Shown here one piece after another: positions 32,631-43,078 of a DNA stretch of 64,000 bases. The notes below the pieces were generated by a model. It saw only the letters and a list, made by a program, of their open reading frames with translations, searched no databases and had not been told where the DNA came from. Each line of letters starts with the position of its first letter. Position 1 is the stretch's first letter. Both the position numbers and the translations under genes were made by a program. Source of the DNA: Dipteris shenzhenensis (taxonomy: Eukaryota; Polypodiophyta; Polypodiopsida; Gleicheniales); assembly GCA_047967505.1 (NCBI GenBank), contig CM106541.1. One strand, given 5' to 3'.

Positions 32631-35089
32631 ATCATAGGCTGGCTGAGCACAATGATGGTATTGGCGCATACACTCATGGATCTGAAGAAGAAGAGGATGA
32701 TCACCTACTTACTGATGTCACTCAAAGGCAGGAGGTACCGGAAATGACTCTTGGAAGGGTTATTGAATCCATTATGCAATCTGACCAACCTAGGAGGGGT
32801 CAAGAGGCCGGACAATTTGAAGGAGCCGTCCACATTCACACTGGAGTCTGGAACTTCAGACCTTCAAGGCAAGCCCACAGCATACAGGGAGAAGAAGATG
32901 TCGCGGACCTTGTTCTACTCGACTTATATATGTCAGAAGTTGACTCCCCAACAACACAGGAGGTTCATGACACTACATACGAGGTGGTTGGATTACCATA
33001 TAGAGGAATGCTCAAGCAAGCACAAAAAGGAAAGAAGAGAATGGGCCCAACTGTTGCCTCTACATTTCAACCATTTCCAGAACACACCCAACCGTCCTAT
33101 CCGAGCTCTTGGATGGAAGAAGTAGTGGGGAATTTTTCTCTAGATGATTCTCCTGCGCACCCAGCAGTGGGAGTAGAAGAACCGAACAACTCCGCATCAG
33201 GAAGCATACCTCAGGTTGACCATGCCAGGGATTGGAGGTATCTGAACATAGGGACAGAAGACCAACCGCGACATCTTAAGGTAGCCAGTTGGGTCTGGGA
33301 ACATGACTATCTCCTTGCTGCATTGTCTGATTTTTTTCAAGAGTATGTTGATGTCTTTGCCTGGTCATATAAGGATTTAAAGGGAGTACCCACTGAGTTC
33401 ATGGAACATCGCATCGATCTATATCCGGAAGCAGAGCCGGTGATCAGGGGACCATATCGCATGAATCCTAACTATGGCAAGGCTGTCCATGCTGATATTC
33501 AAAAGATGGAGCAAGCAGGGTTGATCTACCCTGTTGACTACTCCGAATGGCTTAGTGGCATCGTAGTGGTACCCAAAAGAGAGACTGGAAAACTCCGAGT
33601 TTGTGTCGACTATAGGAGTTTGAATACCGCCACACGTCGGGATAGGTTTCCTCTCCCCTTCACTGACAGGGTGCTTGAAACCGTAGCTGGTCATGCTCTC
33701 TACTCCTTCATGGATGGATACAGTGGGTATAACCAGGTTCGGGTGCGAGAGCAAGATCAGTTAAAGACTACCTTCGTCACCCAATGGGGAACTTATGCTT
33801 ACCGGATGATGCCTTTTGGTCTATGCAATGCACCGGCCACGTTTCAACGTCTTGTCACCAAACTCTTCCAAGAGAACATCGGAAAGTTCCTTGAGGTATT
33901 CTTGGATGACTTCTCTGTGTTCAATGGTAAGAATGCTTCTCACCTCGAACCTGCTATTCAGACTGATCATATGAGTAAGTTGAGGTGGGTTTTTGATAAG
34001 TGCAGAGAAGCTAGGTTGTGCTTGAATCCGGACAAATGCTTCTTCCTCGCCTTGCGAGGGGTCCTCCTTGGCCACATCGTCTCAGCTAAGGGAATGACCA
34101 CGGACCCAGCAAAGGTGGAAGTGATATTGACCTTGCCTATCCCTCGCACACCCCGAGAAGTCAAGTCTTTTTTGGGACATGTGGGTTATTATAGAAGATT
34201 CATCAGGTCCTATGCCGACATAGCGGTGGCGTTGACGGAACTCCTTCGGCAGGAGCAGTCCTTCAACTGGTCGGCACCTCAACAACTGGCGTTTGACAAC
34301 CTCAAGGATCGTCTAGTAAAGGCACCCATCTTGCGGCAACCTCAATGGGATATCATTTTTCATGTGCATGTAGATGCAAGTGGGCTGGCCATTGGGGCGA
34401 TATTGGCCCAACCAGATGAAGAGCACAAACTCGACCTGCCTGTGTACTTTGCAAGCAGACAACTCAATGGAGCAGAAAGAAACTATAGCACCACTGAACG
34501 CGAAGGCTGGGGCATGGTCTATGCCATGACAAAGTATCGGCACTATCTCTTGGGCAGTAAATTTATCATCATTACCGATCATCAAGCTCTCAAGTACTTA
34601 CTGAACAAACCAACGCTTGGGGGGAGAGTGAGTAGGTGGATTCTTCTATTTCAAGAGTTTGACTTTGACATCCTAGTGAGAGCAGGCCGATTACATCAAC
34701 CAGCAGACCACTTGTCAAGGATCTCTTCAGGTGAAGCAGCCATAGGAGTTGATGATGACCTTCCAGATGCGGGCCTCTTCTGTGTCGATGCCACAGTACC
34801 AAAAGATGACTGCCTGTTTGCTGTGGATAGCTTTCCCCCATGGTATGCAAACATTGTACAATTGTTGTCTACCGGGGAGTTCTCCAAAGGGTTAACTCCA
34901 GCACAAAAGCGGAGGCAGATTCTTCAGGCTGCTCCTTTCAAACTGATCGCGGGTCAGCTGTACAAGTTGGGGAAGGACCACATATCGAGGAGGTGTGTGC
35001 TCCCTCATGAAACACAAGACATCCTTCAGGAGGCTCACTCAGGAATGGGGGAGGTCATATGGCACCAGAGGCCACTGCTAGAAAGGTAA
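32459..35089 (+). CDS. Reverse transcriptase-RNase H of the gypsy element
   Basis: An 876-codon frame; the stated ATG is simply the first in this frame, which is open from 32417, so it is more likely made as a fusion with gag-protease. The N-terminus is acidic (EEEEDPMQEDDE). RT spans about residues 310-520: VCVDYRSLN, MMPFGLCNAPATFQR and the catalytic FLDD at 481-484. RNase H follows, with HVDASG (Asp639), NYSTTEREGW and the TDHQAL box. A zinc-motif start EAHSG comes at the end, where the frame ends inside the integrase HHCC domain. It makes cDNA from the element RNA. All key catalytic residues I looked for are present. Confidence 0.93.
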   Translation: MEAMDAHDMDASHQENDHGITTEEEEDPMQEDDERAEHNDGPEENTYESMEEDDDHIDHRLAEHNDGIGAYTHGSEEEEDDHLLTDVTQRQEVPEMTLGRVIESIMQSDQPRRGQEAGQFEGAVHIHTGVWNFRPSRQAHSIQGEEDVADLVLLDLYMSEVDSPTTQEVHDTTYEVVGLPYRGMLKQAQKGKKRMGPTVASTFQPFPEHTQPSYPSSWMEEVVGNFSLDDSPAHPAVGVEEPNNSASGSIPQVDHARDWRYLNIGTEDQPRHLKVASWVWEHDYLLAALSDFFQEYVDVFAWSYKDLKGVPTEFMEHRIDLYPEAEPVIRGPYRMNPNYGKAVHADIQKMEQAGLIYPVDYSEWLSGIVVVPKRETGKLRVCVDYRSLNTATRRDRFPLPFTDRVLETVAGHALYSFMDGYSGYNQVRVREQDQLKTTFVTQWGTYAYRMMPFGLCNAPATFQRLVTKLFQENIGKFLEVFLDDFSVFNGKNASHLEPAIQTDHMSKLRWVFDKCREARLCLNPDKCFFLALRGVLLGHIVSAKGMTTDPAKVEVILTLPIPRTPREVKSFLGHVGYYRRFIRSYADIAVALTELLRQEQSFNWSAPQQLAFDNLKDRLVKAPILRQPQWDIIFHVHVDASGLAIGAILAQPDEEHKLDLPVYFASRQLNGAERNYSTTEREGWGMVYAMTKYRHYLLGSKFIIITDHQALKYLLNKPTLGGRVSRWILLFQEFDFDILVRAGRLHQPADHLSRISSGEAAIGVDDDLPDAGLFCVDATVPKDDCLFAVDSFPPWYANIVQLLSTGEFSKGLTPAQKRRQILQAAPFKLIAGQLYKLGKDHISRRCVLPHETQDILQEAHSGMGEVIWHQRPLLER

Positions 35090-36093
35090 TGCGCTCTGGG
35101 TTGTGGTGGCCAAAGCTATTCCAAGACTGCTATGCTTATGTGCGCCGCTGTGACTCATGTCAAAGAGGGGGGCCGAAGCCTACCCGACGGGAGTACCTTC
35201 CCCTTCAGCCATCCAGCCCTGTACCCCCCTTCTATAGATGGGGATTGGATTTTGTTGGACCCATCTCTCCTGCAACTCGAAGAGGGAACAAGTATGCTCT
35301 GATTACTACTGATTATGGCACTAAATGGGTGGAGGCTAAGGCCGCGAAGACCTGCACTGCTCAAGTTGTGGCCTCATTCTTGTATGATCAAATCATTTCT
35401 AGGTTTGGATGTCCTGTGGAATTGATGAGTGACAGAGGTACCCACTTTCTCAATGACGTCATCGCTGACCTCATCACCCAACTGCAAATTGTTCACAAGA
35501 CCTCTAGTTCATACTACCCTCGAGCCAATGGTTTGGCCGAGAGCTCCAATCGAACCATGTCTCATATTGTGGCTCGGTTATGCCTTCATTCCTTGGCAGA
35601 TTGGGATATTCTACTACCCGCTGCTCTTTTTGCTTACAGAACCGCATACAAGGCTAGCACTGGATATTCACCCTTCCAGCTAGTTTACGGCTTGGAGGCG
35701 GTTATGCCCTATGAGTTCCACATGAAGACCACTAGGGTCATGGCAGAGATGGATGATGACTTGGAGGCATGCACACTTGAGAGATTATGGGATCTTGAAG
35801 CCTTGGATGAACATCGTCGTGAAGCGATCCTGGCTCAGGAAGTCTGGCAAAGAAGGCAGAAGGCATGGCATGACAGAAATCTCAGGAAGAGGGAATTCCA
35901 AGTTGGCAGCTTAGTCTTGTTATATTCCAGTAAGTTTCTGAAACATAAACCCAAATTTGTCAGTGGTTGGACAGGGCCCTTCTTTATCACAAGGATTATT
36001 CCCAGTGGAGGGGTTTATTTGGCCACCTTGGAGGGCAAGAAGTTACCAGCACCTATAAATGGCTCACGGGTAAAGAAGTATCATCCACATTGA
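35059..36093 (+). CDS. Integrase of the gypsy element (frame-separated)
   Basis: A 344-codon frame, -1 relative to the RT frame and overlapping it by 31 nt. It begins inside the HHCC zinc domain (GLWWP..., CDSCQ). The core has Asp64 (LDFVGP), Asp125 (MSDRGTHF) and Glu161 (NGLAESSNR): a DD35E triad with the right spacing. A GWTGPFFITRI stretch near residue 310 is the GPF-type C-terminal motif; no chromodomain follows. The ATG at 35059 is probably not a true start: a one-base loss in the five-G run at 35047-35051 explains the break between the two zinc histidines. It inserts cDNA into nuclear DNA. Confidence 0.93.
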   Translation: MAPEATARKVMRSGLWWPKLFQDCYAYVRRCDSCQRGGPKPTRREYLPLQPSSPVPPFYRWGLDFVGPISPATRRGNKYALITTDYGTKWVEAKAAKTCTAQVVASFLYDQIISRFGCPVELMSDRGTHFLNDVIADLITQLQIVHKTSSSYYPRANGLAESSNRTMSHIVARLCLHSLADWDILLPAALFAYRTAYKASTGYSPFQLVYGLEAVMPYEFHMKTTRVMAEMDDDLEACTLERLWDLEALDEHRREAILAQEVWQRRQKAWHDRNLRKREFQVGSLVLLYSSKFLKHKPKFVSGWTGPFFITRIIPSGGVYLATLEGKKLPAPINGSRVKKYHPH

Positions 36094-36137
36094 CTCTCTC
36101 TTTGGATAAGGATTTCCATTCCTATTAGTTGAATTTC

Positions 36138-38445
36138 TATTTATTCACCCCTGTTCACTCCTATGTCAACTCCCCATGTTCACCTCTCTGTCACCCATGT
36201 TCACTCCTAGGTCACCCCTGTTCACCTCTAGGTCACCCCTGTTCACTCCTATGTCAAGTCCCCATGTTCACCTCTCTGTCACCCCTGTTCACTCCTATGT
36301 CAATTCCCCATGTTCACCTCTCTGTCACCCATGTTCACTCCTAGGTCACCCCTGTTCACCTCCAGGTCACCCCTGTTCACTCCTATGTCAATTCCCCATG
36401 TTCACCTCTCTGTCACCCATGTTCACCTCTAGGTCACCCCTGTTCACCTCTAGGTCACCCCTGTTCACTCCTATGTCAATTCCCCATGTTCACCTCTCTG
36501 TCACCCATGTTCACCTCTAGGTCACCCATGTTCACCTCTAGGTCACCCCTGTTCACTCCTATGTCAACTCCCCATGTTCACCTCTCTGTCACCCATGTTC
36601 ACTCCTAGGTCACCCCTGTTCACCTCTCTGTCACCCCTGTTCACTCCTATGCCAATTCCCCATGTTCACCTCTCTGTCACCCATGTTCACTCCTAGGTCA
36701 CCCCTGTTCACCTCCAGGTCACCCCTGTTCACTCCTATGTCAATTCCCCATGTTCACCTCTCTGTCACCCATGTTCACTCCTAGGTCACCCCTGTTCACC
36801 TCTCTGTCACCCCTGTTCACTCCTATGTCAATTCCCCATGTTCACCTCTCTGTCACCCATGTTCACCTCTAGGTCACCCCTGTTCACCTCTAGGTCACCC
36901 CTGTTCACTCCTATGTCAACTCCCCATGTTCACCTCTCTGTCACCCATGTTCACTCCTAGGTCACCCCTGTTCACCTCTCTGTCACCCCTGTTCACTCCT
37001 ATGTCAATTCCCCATGTTCACCTCTCTGTCACCCATGTTCACTCCTAGGTCACCCCTGTTCACCTCCAGGTCACCCCTGTTCACTCCTATGTCAATTCCC
37101 CATGTTCACCTCTCTGTCACCCATGTTCACCTCTAGGTCACCCCTGTTCACCTCTAGGTCACCCCTGTTCACCTCTAGGTCACCCCTGTTCACTCCTATG
37201 TCAACTCCCCATGTTCACCTCTCTGTCACCCCTGTTCACTCCTATGTCAATTCCCCATGTTCACCTCTCTGTCACCCATGTTCACTCCTAGGTCACCCCT
37301 GTTCACCTCCAGGTCACCCCTGTTCACTCCTATGTCAATTCCCCATGTTCACCTCTCTGTCACCCATGTTCACCTCTAGGTCACCCCTGTTCACCTCTAG
37401 GTCACCCCTGTTCACTCCTATGTCAACTCCCCATGTTCACCTCTCTGTCACCCATGTTCACTCCTAGGTCACCCCTGTTCACCTCTCTGTCACCCCTGTT
37501 CACTCCTATGTCAACTCCCCATGTTCACCTCTCTGTCACCCATGTTCACTCCTAGGTCACCCCTGTTCACCTCTCTGTCACTCCTGTTCACTCCTATGTC
37601 AATTCCCCATGTTCACCTCTCTGTCACCCATGTTCACTCCTAGGTCACCCCTGTTCACCTCCAGGTCACCCCTGTTCACTCCTATGTCAATTCCCCATGT
37701 TCACCTCTCTGTCACCCATGTTCACCTCTAGGTCACCCCTGTTCACCTCCAGGTCACCCCTGTTCACTCCTATGTCAATTCCCATGTTCACCTCTCTGTC
37801 ACCCATGTTCACTCCTAGGTCACCCCTGTTCACCTCTAGGTCACTCCTGTTCACTCCTATGTCAATTCCCCATGTTCACCTCTCTGTCACCCATGTTCAC
37901 CTTCAGGTCACCCCTGTTCACCTCTAGGTCACCCCTGTTCACTCCTATGTCAATTCCCCATGTTCACCTCTCTGTCACCCATGTTCACTCCTAGGTCACC
38001 CATGTTCACTCCTAGGTCACCCCTGTTCACCTCTCTGTCACCCCTGTTCACTCCTATGTCAACCCCCCATGTTCACCTCTCTGTCACCCATGTTCACTCC
38101 TAGGTCACCCCTGTTTACCTCCAGGTCACCCCTGTTCACCTCTAGGTCACTCCTGTTCACTCCTATGTCAACCCCCCATGTTCACCTCTCTGTCACCCAT
38201 GTTCACTCCTAGGTCACCCCTGTTTACCTCCTAGGTCACCCCTGTTCACCTCCAGGTCACCCCTGTTCACTCCTATGTCAATTCCCCATGTTCACCTCTC
38301 TGTCACCCATGTTCACCTCCAGGTCACCCCTGTTCACCTCTAGGTCACCCCTGTTCACTCCTATGTCAATTCCCCATGTTCACCTCTCTGTCACCCATGT
38401 TCACTCTTAGGTCACCCATGTTCACTCCTAGGTCACCCCTTGTTC
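36138..38445. repeat. 21-bp minisatellite with higher-order pattern
   Basis: About 2.3 kb, roughly 110 units of CCTGTTCACCTCTAGGTCACC and variants (CTCTCTGTCAC, CTCCTAGGTCAC), punctuated every few units by a 24-bp form ending TATGTCAATTCC. Unit lengths are multiples of three, so open frames reading MFTSLSP/LFTSRSP repeats appear in it. I treat these as by-products, not genes. It lies between integrase and the extra ORF. Tandem repeats in the 3' part of Tat/Ogre elements are a known phenomenon. Confidence 0.95.
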
Positions 38446-38935
38446 ATCCTTGGTTCACCCTTGGTTCATCCCTCCTTCAGCTTCATTCAGCCTCTATAAC
38501 ACCCTGATCCAATATCCTATCCAAGAGAGAGAGTAAAATTCAAACTCCAATTTTCCCACCGTGTTCATTCAAATATTTCCTCTTGCCCACACCGCTTTTT
38601 CTCTCACCTACCCCCTCCCACCAAGGCTATATTTAGCCACCAAATTCAGCGTCTGTCCTTTATCTCCCAATTCCAACCAGTGCTATATTTAGCATCTGGC
38701 TAAACTCTCCTAATCCCAACCAGTGCTATATTTAGCATTGGCTAAACTCTCCTAAAACCAACCACTGCTATATTTAGCATCTGGCTAAACTCAGCGTGGA
38801 TCCTTGGGATCAGCTCATCCACCTCCTCCACCGCATCTTGCAGCCCACTCATGCTAATTTTGACTTACTTTTCTAAAGTTGGATCTCTTCGTTCTATATT
38901 TATGGCTGTTTTTCCCCCCCTCCAGACTACGAAAT
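38446..38935. other. Spacer with a triple 43-bp repeat
   Basis: Starts at about 38672, 38715 and 38758 of 'ccaaccagtgctatatttag' units, each with the palindrome GCTATATTTAGC and 'ggctaaactctcc'. The rest has no gene. Confidence 0.8.
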
Positions 38936-40270
38936 CATACGCAGCCTCTTCTCCCTCCAGCGCAGCCTCCCTCCTTCTCCCTGCAGCCTCCCTCCTTCTC
39001 CCTCCAGCGCTTTCTCCTGCCGCCTCCCTCCTTCTCCTGCAGCCTCCCTCCTTCTCCCTCCAGCGCAGTCTCCTGCAGCCTCCCTCCTTCTCCCTGCAGC
39101 CTCCCTCCTTCTCCCTCCAGCGCAGCCTCCCTCCTTCTCCCTGCAGCCTCCCTCCTTCTCCCTCCAGCGCTTTCTCCTGCCGCCTCCCTCCTTCTCCTGC
39201 AGCCTCCCTCCTTCTCCCTCCAGCGCAGTCTCCTGCCCTCCTTCTCCCTCCAGCGCAGCCTCCCTCCTTCTCCCTGCAGCCTCCCTCCTTCTCCCTCCAG
39301 CGCTTTCTCCTGCCGCCTCCCTCCTTCTCCCTCCAGCGCAGTCTCCTGCAGCCTCCCTCCTTCTCCCTCCAGCACAGCCTCCCTCCTTCTCCCTCCAGCG
39401 CAGTCTCCTGCAGCCTCCCTCCTTCTCCCTCCATCGCATATTTCCTGTAGTCTCCTGCAGCCTCCCTCCTTCTCCCTCCCTCGCATATTTCCTGCAGACT
39501 ATCATCACAACCCTCCTGCTGCAGCCTCCTGCAGCCTCCCCTCCAACACCTTCTCCTGCACCCCTCCTTCTCCTGCAGGCTCTCCCTCCATCGCCACCCT
39601 ACGGCTCTCCCTCCATCGCCACCCTACAACTCTCCCTCCATCGCCACCTTACAGCTCTCCCTTCATCGCCATCTTGCAAAACCCTGCAGCCTTCCCTCCA
39701 GCCTTCCCTCCAACGCCTTCTCTGCAGCCCTACCTTCATCGCAATTCTCCTTCCCCCTTCTTGTTATCACCTGGCCAGCTCCCCTTCTCACTAGCACCTC
39801 GCCAGCTTCCTCTTTGGACCTCGTCATCAACTCCCCTTCCCGTTATCACCTGGCCAGCTCCCCTCCTCACTAGCACCTCGCAAGCTTCCTCTCTAGACCT
39901 CCTCATCGACTCCCCTTCTCGATTATCATCTGGCCAGCTTCCTTCTTGCCTCGTCATTCACGCCCCTTCCTTTCTAACTTTTGTGCTTCTCCATCAGCTT
40001 CCCTTCTCATCGCCATCAGCTCCCCCTCTTGTCACCACCTACCCCACTCTCTCGTTCTATCTCAGTGGGCTTGCCAACGCCTTGACAATAGCCCCCCTAC
40101 CTCGTCACCAGCTCCCCTTCCCTTCCTGCTTCAAGCCCTCGACAGCAGCTCCCCTACCTCGTCACCAGCCCCCTTCCCTTCCTGCTTCCTTTCTTGCCTT
40201 GTCATCACTCACCTTCCTGCTTCGTCATCAGCTTCCTCTCCTGCTTCGTCATTAGCTTACACTTTACCTC
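38936..40270. repeat. Polypyrimidine tandem-repeat tract
   Basis: 38940-39480 repeats 33-39-bp units built from CAGCCTCCCTCCTTCTCCCT and CCAGCGCAGTCTCCTG. 39570-39670 repeats about 27-bp units 'ctctccctccatcgccac'. 39760-40250 repeats 'cctcgtcaccagctcccctt'-like units. Open frames on both strands (up to 458 codons on the plus strand) are Ser/Pro/Leu or Arg/Glu/Gly low complexity and I do not call them genes. Confidence 0.9.
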
Positions 40271-40282
40271 TTGTTCTTCTTC

Positions 40283-43078
40283 ATGCTCGAGAAGAAGTCT
40301 AAGTATAAGCCAAGGTTGCCCAGAGATAAGCTCTTCATTCCTTTCTATACCGCCATGACGTCTCAGGCAGCCTCCGCAGTGCACATGACCTCACCCCTGC
40401 CTACAGCCTCAGCAGGGCTGACTACATCAGCTAGGCCGACTTCATCAGCAGAGCCACTTCCATCAGCAAGGCCAACTTCATCGGTAGGGCCGACTTCATT
40501 AGCAGGACCGACAGCGATACATTCCCATCTTGGTCCGGAGATCACTATCATCTCGGATGGTGAGCCACCGCAATCAAGACAGCAGCGGGGGGTTCTTTTC
40601 CACTCCCAGAGCTCCAGTGCCTCCTCTTCTGACCATGGGGGCTCAGATTACACCCCCTCTGCACGGAGACCACATTCAGAAGGGTCGGGTGGGCCAACGG
40701 AGATACAGAGCCCTTCGACCCTCAGTCTCACTGAGTTCGACAAGGTCATCTTCCCTCCGGTGGATGTGGAACTGTGTACAGGATTCATCAGATCTTACGA
40801 CTATGTCACAGACACTTTTGAGTTCATGGGCTCCAGGCAGCTTCTCACACCCAATTTGGTCTCACAGTACATGGGGCTCCCTGCTCTCCCTATTCAGCCT
40901 CCTTCCGACGATTCACCACATCTCCTGTCATTCCTTTCACAGTGCAAACCCAACAGGAGGGGATATGATTGCAAAAAGGTTTTGGAAGGTGGGAGCAGAG
41001 AAGCAGTGATCACACGCTACTTCTTCACTCGCTTCTATTCAGCACCCGGGCATTACTACATCACGAAAGGTATCCGTCCTGCTCTTAATGCTCTCTTCAC
41101 CATCACTCAGTATGATTTTGCATCTCTCTTTTATTCAACATTCCGGGCCACTGTTCGAAATCGCACACGCCGAAGCACACACACATGTACTTGTGGACCT
41201 CACCTCACCTACCTCTTGCACCAGTGGCGGGCTGCAACGCCTGCACTTTTTCCTCCACCTTCACATACTTCATCCTCTCCTCACTGCCCACCCTCCGCTC
41301 CTATGATCCCCCACTTGAGATCATCTCCACTGGCCCTTCGTGCGGCCCCAGCATCCTCGGCCTCTGCTGCACCAGTCTCTGTCCTCTCTTCCTCTCCAGT
41401 CCCCATTCCCACTCTTGCTCCCTCCACATCTGCATCTCCAGTCTCCATTCCCACTCTTGCTCCACCCACATCTGTAGCACAGGTTTCTGAGCCATTCCCT
41501 CTTGGGCCAGCCTCTGGAGCTTTGCCATCAGTTGCTCATGCCGGAGTCGCCTCTCCATCCATCCCCTTCGAGGCAGATTGTGATTTCCCTGATGATGTTC
41601 TTCCGGTCACTCCCCTGCCCTCCTCAGGTCTCACCCACCATGGCAGAACATTACCACTTACCTCACCCGCAGTCATGACCATTTCCCCTCCAATCATCTC
41701 ATCAGGGTCAGTAGGGTGCAAAGATATGCACATTAATCCCCCAACTCAGGGGGATACCTCCACAGAAGGTACGACAGCAGGCACCGTTACGGCAGCTGGC
41801 ACCTCTGCCCTGGAATCTCTTGATGGAGAGGCATCAGAACGACACAGGTTATTGAACCTGAATCTTACTTTGGGAGCCACTGGTGATGCGAAGACCCCAC
41901 CCCGGGTGTCTCGACGACTGACCCCTGAACCAAGTATGGAGGCTGCTGAACAGGACTTACTGGAAACTCGACCTGGCGAGGTTATTTTTGCTGGGGGTAA
42001 GATACCTTTTCCAGCGGATTGTCCTCCACTTCCTCAAAATGATATGTTGGATACCTACTTCGCAACCTCCTCGGGAGATCTATTCACCCATGAGGCCCAG
42101 ATAGAGGAACAGAGCCAGGAACACAAACGGCTGTTGTATGCATTAAAGCGGAAGCGGTCTTCTGTTTGCATGGAGGAGGAGGACTTGGACCAAATTTTCA
42201 CACTTCCCTTGCAAGAGACAATCGCTTCCAACAAGAAGGTATCCCAAGCTCCAAGCTGTTACCTAGACATCGACACACTGGCTCCAGTGGCAGCTCTAGA
42301 GGACCTAGAGCAAGAGGGGATGAAAGCGGCCTTCGAGGAATATGGCGAGCTTATTGACATGGCTGACCGAATGACCTATCGGGACAGGTATGCATGGGTT
42401 AAAAGGTCCCTTCATATGGCTCAACGCATTATAGATGACAGCTTCATTCAGATGGGTGCCTCCCTCTCTAATACTACGGGTCAGGTTTGCAAGCTTCTGT
42501 CACAGAAGCAACACCTCCGCTTGGAACATGAGAAGCAGGTAGCCAGCATGCATAAAGAATGGGATACAACATTGCAAATGAAAAAAACGGAGTGGGGAGC
42601 AACTCTACAGGCAAGGGAAGCTGGGTGGAAAACTCAGCACGACGAGTTTCAGCAAAGTCTTGTAGCAAAGGAGGTAGAGTGGACAGCCACCAAGAAAGTT
42701 TTGGAGGACCACCATTCAGCCCAACAGGCTCAAATTCAGCGGGAGCTTGCCGCCCTACAGGACAGATACTCCTCACTGGCTGCCGATAAGCATACTGTGG
42801 ATCAACAGGTGGACGTGGTGCGGAGTCAAATGAAGCAGATTCGCGAGGCAAAAGACCATCTCCAAGTTTCACATTCCAAGTTGCAGGACAACTTCCATGG
42901 GCTGCAAGATGAAAATGCTGCTCTCAAATCTCGATGTGAACATTACAGGTCTGGCTACCACAGGTATAAATCCAAATATGAGGACATCCGCAACCTCATG
43001 GACACAGTCGAGGAAGAGGCAAGGACCAGCCCCGGAACCTCAGCACACCCACCCCACCCACCCCTTCCCCCTCCTTGA
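40283..43078 (+). CDS. Extra ORF between pol and 3' LTR, unknown function
   Basis: A 931-codon uninterrupted sense frame from ATG 40283 (basic start MLEKKSKYKPRLPRDK) to a stop 280 bp before the 3' LTR. Residues about 30-140 are Ser/Thr/Pro-rich. About 150-296 look folded (FDKVIFPPVDVEL, FEFMGSRQLLTPNLVSQYMG, TRYFFTRFYSAPGHYY). About 310-560 are Pro/Ser-rich. About 740-912 form a long heptad-like coiled coil (HEKQVASMHKEW, LQDENAALKSRCEHYRSGYH), with a Pro-rich tail. I see no signal peptide or membrane span, so it is not an ordinary envelope-like protein. The folded block loosely recalls N-terminal parts of plant transposon-associated proteins, which I cannot confirm. Codon integrity within a young element suggests a recently used protein. 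It may be made from a spliced or subgenomic RNA. Confidence 0.8.
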   Translation: MLEKKSKYKPRLPRDKLFIPFYTAMTSQAASAVHMTSPLPTASAGLTTSARPTSSAEPLPSARPTSSVGPTSLAGPTAIHSHLGPEITIISDGEPPQSRQQRGVLFHSQSSSASSSDHGGSDYTPSARRPHSEGSGGPTEIQSPSTLSLTEFDKVIFPPVDVELCTGFIRSYDYVTDTFEFMGSRQLLTPNLVSQYMGLPALPIQPPSDDSPHLLSFLSQCKPNRRGYDCKKVLEGGSREAVITRYFFTRFYSAPGHYYITKGIRPALNALFTITQYDFASLFYSTFRATVRNRTRRSTHTCTCGPHLTYLLHQWRAATPALFPPPSHTSSSPHCPPSAPMIPHLRSSPLALRAAPASSASAAPVSVLSSSPVPIPTLAPSTSASPVSIPTLAPPTSVAQVSEPFPLGPASGALPSVAHAGVASPSIPFEADCDFPDDVLPVTPLPSSGLTHHGRTLPLTSPAVMTISPPIISSGSVGCKDMHINPPTQGDTSTEGTTAGTVTAAGTSALESLDGEASERHRLLNLNLTLGATGDAKTPPRVSRRLTPEPSMEAAEQDLLETRPGEVIFAGGKIPFPADCPPLPQNDMLDTYFATSSGDLFTHEAQIEEQSQEHKRLLYALKRKRSSVCMEEEDLDQIFTLPLQETIASNKKVSQAPSCYLDIDTLAPVAALEDLEQEGMKAAFEEYGELIDMADRMTYRDRYAWVKRSLHMAQRIIDDSFIQMGASLSNTTGQVCKLLSQKQHLRLEHEKQVASMHKEWDTTLQMKKTEWGATLQAREAGWKTQHDEFQQSLVAKEVEWTATKKVLEDHHSAQQAQIQRELAALQDRYSSLAADKHTVDQQVDVVRSQMKQIREAKDHLQVSHSKLQDNFHGLQDENAALKSRCEHYRSGYHRYKSKYEDIRNLMDTVEEEARTSPGTSAHPPHPPLPPP

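Noticed and set aside
36129-37927. Open frames encoding MFTSLSP-type repeats
   Set aside because: They arise because the 21-bp unit is a multiple of three. They start and stop within the array and have no independent support.
36138-38445. CRISPR-like array
   Set aside because: Units are contiguous with no unique spacers, no cas genes, and the setting is a plant retrotransposon.
38851-40255. Long open frames on both strands (up to 458 codons)
   Set aside because: They are repeats of pyrimidine-rich units giving Ser/Pro/Leu or Arg/Glu/Gly strings; several frames are open at once, so they are composition effects.
40271-40282. Extending the extra ORF's start upstream to a TTG
   Set aside because: The first ATG in frame is 40283; a TTG start is not expected for a plant nuclear transcript.
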